From Ursus arctos (taxonomy: Eukaryota; Chordata; Mammalia; Carnivora; Ursidae): a stretch of 64,000 bases of DNA. The position numbers were made by a program, and so were the translations under genes. A model generated the notes under the pieces. It made no database searches. It was not told where the DNA came from and saw nothing but the letters and a program-made list of their open reading frames with translations. Where the stretch lies: positions 32,456,767 through 32,520,766 of the forward strand of contig NW_026623089.1 of NCBI RefSeq assembly GCF_023065955.2. The letters run 5' to 3'. Of this stretch, positions 62,486 through 64,000 are shown in pieces; positions within the stretch are counted from its first letter, which is position 1, and every line of letters starts with the position of its first letter.

Positions 62486-63021
62486 CTCATTTTCACTTTC
62501 CTCTAAAAACATGGACAAGTCTCCTAATTGAAAAACCCTGTCTTAATTCAATATTCTTTTTTATTTTCTCTTTTCTTTCATATCTAAGCATCTTAAAAGA
62601 AGAGCTTCTAAGTGGTTTCTTTATAACCTGTGGATATAGATTCATATGAAAGATCCTGCTTCTGTTTTATATTAGTGTCCAGAAAGCTCTTGACCAAATT
62701 TGGGGCCCATGTCTTATACCTCTCTCTGTATACATTTTGGACCTTTACTATGCTTCATCTTAGTTCTACTTTTCCAGTACTCCTATTTTCTTTTTCTCTA
62801 ACCTTTTTTTTTTATTTTTGTATTTTGGAATCTCCAATAACAAAAAGACTGGCCATATACAGCTCTTCACGGCAACACTGCAATGCCAAAAGACAGTGAA
62901 GCAATGTCCTCCAATTTCTGAGAAAAAGCGTGATGCAAGAAATTTACATCCCGCCAAACTGATCTTCAAAAACAAATGTAACAAACAGGTATTCTTAAGT
63001 ATGTACTTAGATTAACCTCTC

Positions 63022-63119
63022 TTGGAAAAACTACCATTTAACAAAAATCTAGCCAATCAAGATGTGAGAATTGGAAAAACTACCACTTGACAAAAATCTA
63101 GCCAATCAAGATGTGAGTC
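63022..63119 (+). repeat. 49-bp tandem duplication
   Basis: Two head-to-tail 49-bp units, 63022-63070 and 63071-63119, both starting TTGGAAAAACTACCA. They differ at a few positions (ATTTAAC versus ACTTGAC, and the last two bases). Confidence 0.95.
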
Positions 63120-63213
63120 AAAATAAAATACACAGGAATGGAGAAGCCATAGTGAAAGGACTGATTGTAAGTATTGGGCCCATTTAAAAGTAGAATTAAG
63201 AATAAATGATTGT

Positions 63214-63556
63214 GTTGGAGCTAGGAAGTATTATGCTAAGTGAAAAAAGTCAGAGAAAGACAAATACCATATGATTTCACTTGTATGTGGAATTTAAGAA
63301 ACAAAACAAACAATCATGGGGGGAAAAAGAGAGGTAAACCAAGAAACAGACTCTTAACTACAGAGAGCAATCTGATGGTTACCGGAGGGGAGAGGGGTGG
63401 GGACACAGGGGAGATAGGGGATAGGGATTAAGGAGTGCACTTGTCCTGATGAGCACCTGTGTTGTATGTAAGTGTTGAATCACTAAATTGTACACCTGAA
63501 ACGAGTATTTCACTGTATGTGAACTAACTGGAATTTAAATAAAAACTTTAAAAAAA
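63214..63556 (+). mobile_element. 5'-truncated L1 3' end
   Basis: Carnivore L1 tail: TGCTAAGTGAAAAAAGTCAG, then the 3' UTR with GGGATTAAGGAGTGCACTTG and TGTACACCTGAAACGAGTAT, ending in A-rich sequence. Degraded flanking duplication ATAAATGATTGTG (about 63201-63213) versus ATAAACAATTGTG (about 63559-63571). Confidence 0.8.
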
Positions 63557-64000
63557 GGATAAACAATTGTGGAAATTATCAAGCAACATGTGAATTTTAT
63601 AAATACTGATAATGGTAAAAAAAATACTACTAATAATAAACACATTACAAAACAGGTGAAGATGTGGGAAGAAGTAGAGGTATTTTCATTGCTTCATGTT
63701 TCATAGCAGTGAGTTAATAGTATAAAGTTAATACATATAATCTAAAAATATCGAAATTCTAAATGCTGAGCTATAGTTTTTCACAATTTATCATAGTCTT
63801 TTGTTCATTATACAAATGAACTAGCTTTAAGACCTAGTATCTCTTGCTTAAAGATGCAGTGTCTAAAGTTCTGCAATTCCTTCCATTTCCAAAATGTTTC
63901 TTCCATTTAATTCAAATGAAATTACATAAAGATAAATGGAAAACTAGTCAGCAATGAAAAGGAATGAATCACTGGTATATACAATGCAGACACACTCAAA

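Overview
This is a mammalian nuclear window, most likely from an arctoid carnivoran (bear, seal or weasel side of the order). The organism call rests on about two dozen tRNA-derived carnivore SINEs (heads of the form GGGGCGCCTGGGTGGC, tails ending in AATAAA/poly-A) and on carnivore-type L1 elements. There are no Alu elements. There are no bacterial, phage or CRISPR features. Only a small part is coding, and it belongs to two known genes that converge tail to tail.

Layout. 1-12,150 is intergenic sequence with SINEs, MIR, L2, MER5-like and old L1 fragments. 12,160-12,450 is a CpG-rich promoter, followed by FRA10AC1 on the + strand. I could assemble all 13 coding exons (14,534-49,906). They join without frame errors into 948 nt, encoding 315 residues plus stop. 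Introns 7 and 10 each hold a large antisense L1 with clean target-site duplications. 49,907-53,972 is the shared 3' intergenic space, containing an LTR of MaLR type. From 53,973 to 61,403 lie the last seven coding exons of PDE6C on the - strand (216 residues plus stop, ending in the CaaX box CLML). The rest of PDE6C lies beyond the window. 61,404-64,000 looks like PDE6C intron with repeats. The neighbour order agrees with the mammalian FRA10AC1/PDE6C arrangement.

Biology. FRA10AC1 is a nuclear, spliceosome-associated protein whose human 5' UTR carries the CGG repeat of fragile site FRA10A. PDE6C is the catalytic subunit of the cone-photoreceptor cGMP phosphodiesterase. The genes are neighbours but have no known functional link.

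I did not find a previously undescribed system. The best observations concern gene structure: a U12-type (minor spliceosome) intron in FRA10AC1; a GC-AG intron in PDE6C with a competing in-frame GT donor 12 nt upstream; a PDE6C penultimate intron whose retention would add one glycine and a stop and so remove the prenylation signal; a short, interrupted CGG tract in place of the FRA10A repeat; an unidentified coding-like remnant at about 13.3-13.6 kb; and a 49-bp tandem duplication at 63.0 kb. Repeat family names and edges are by eye and approximate unless target-site duplications are given.
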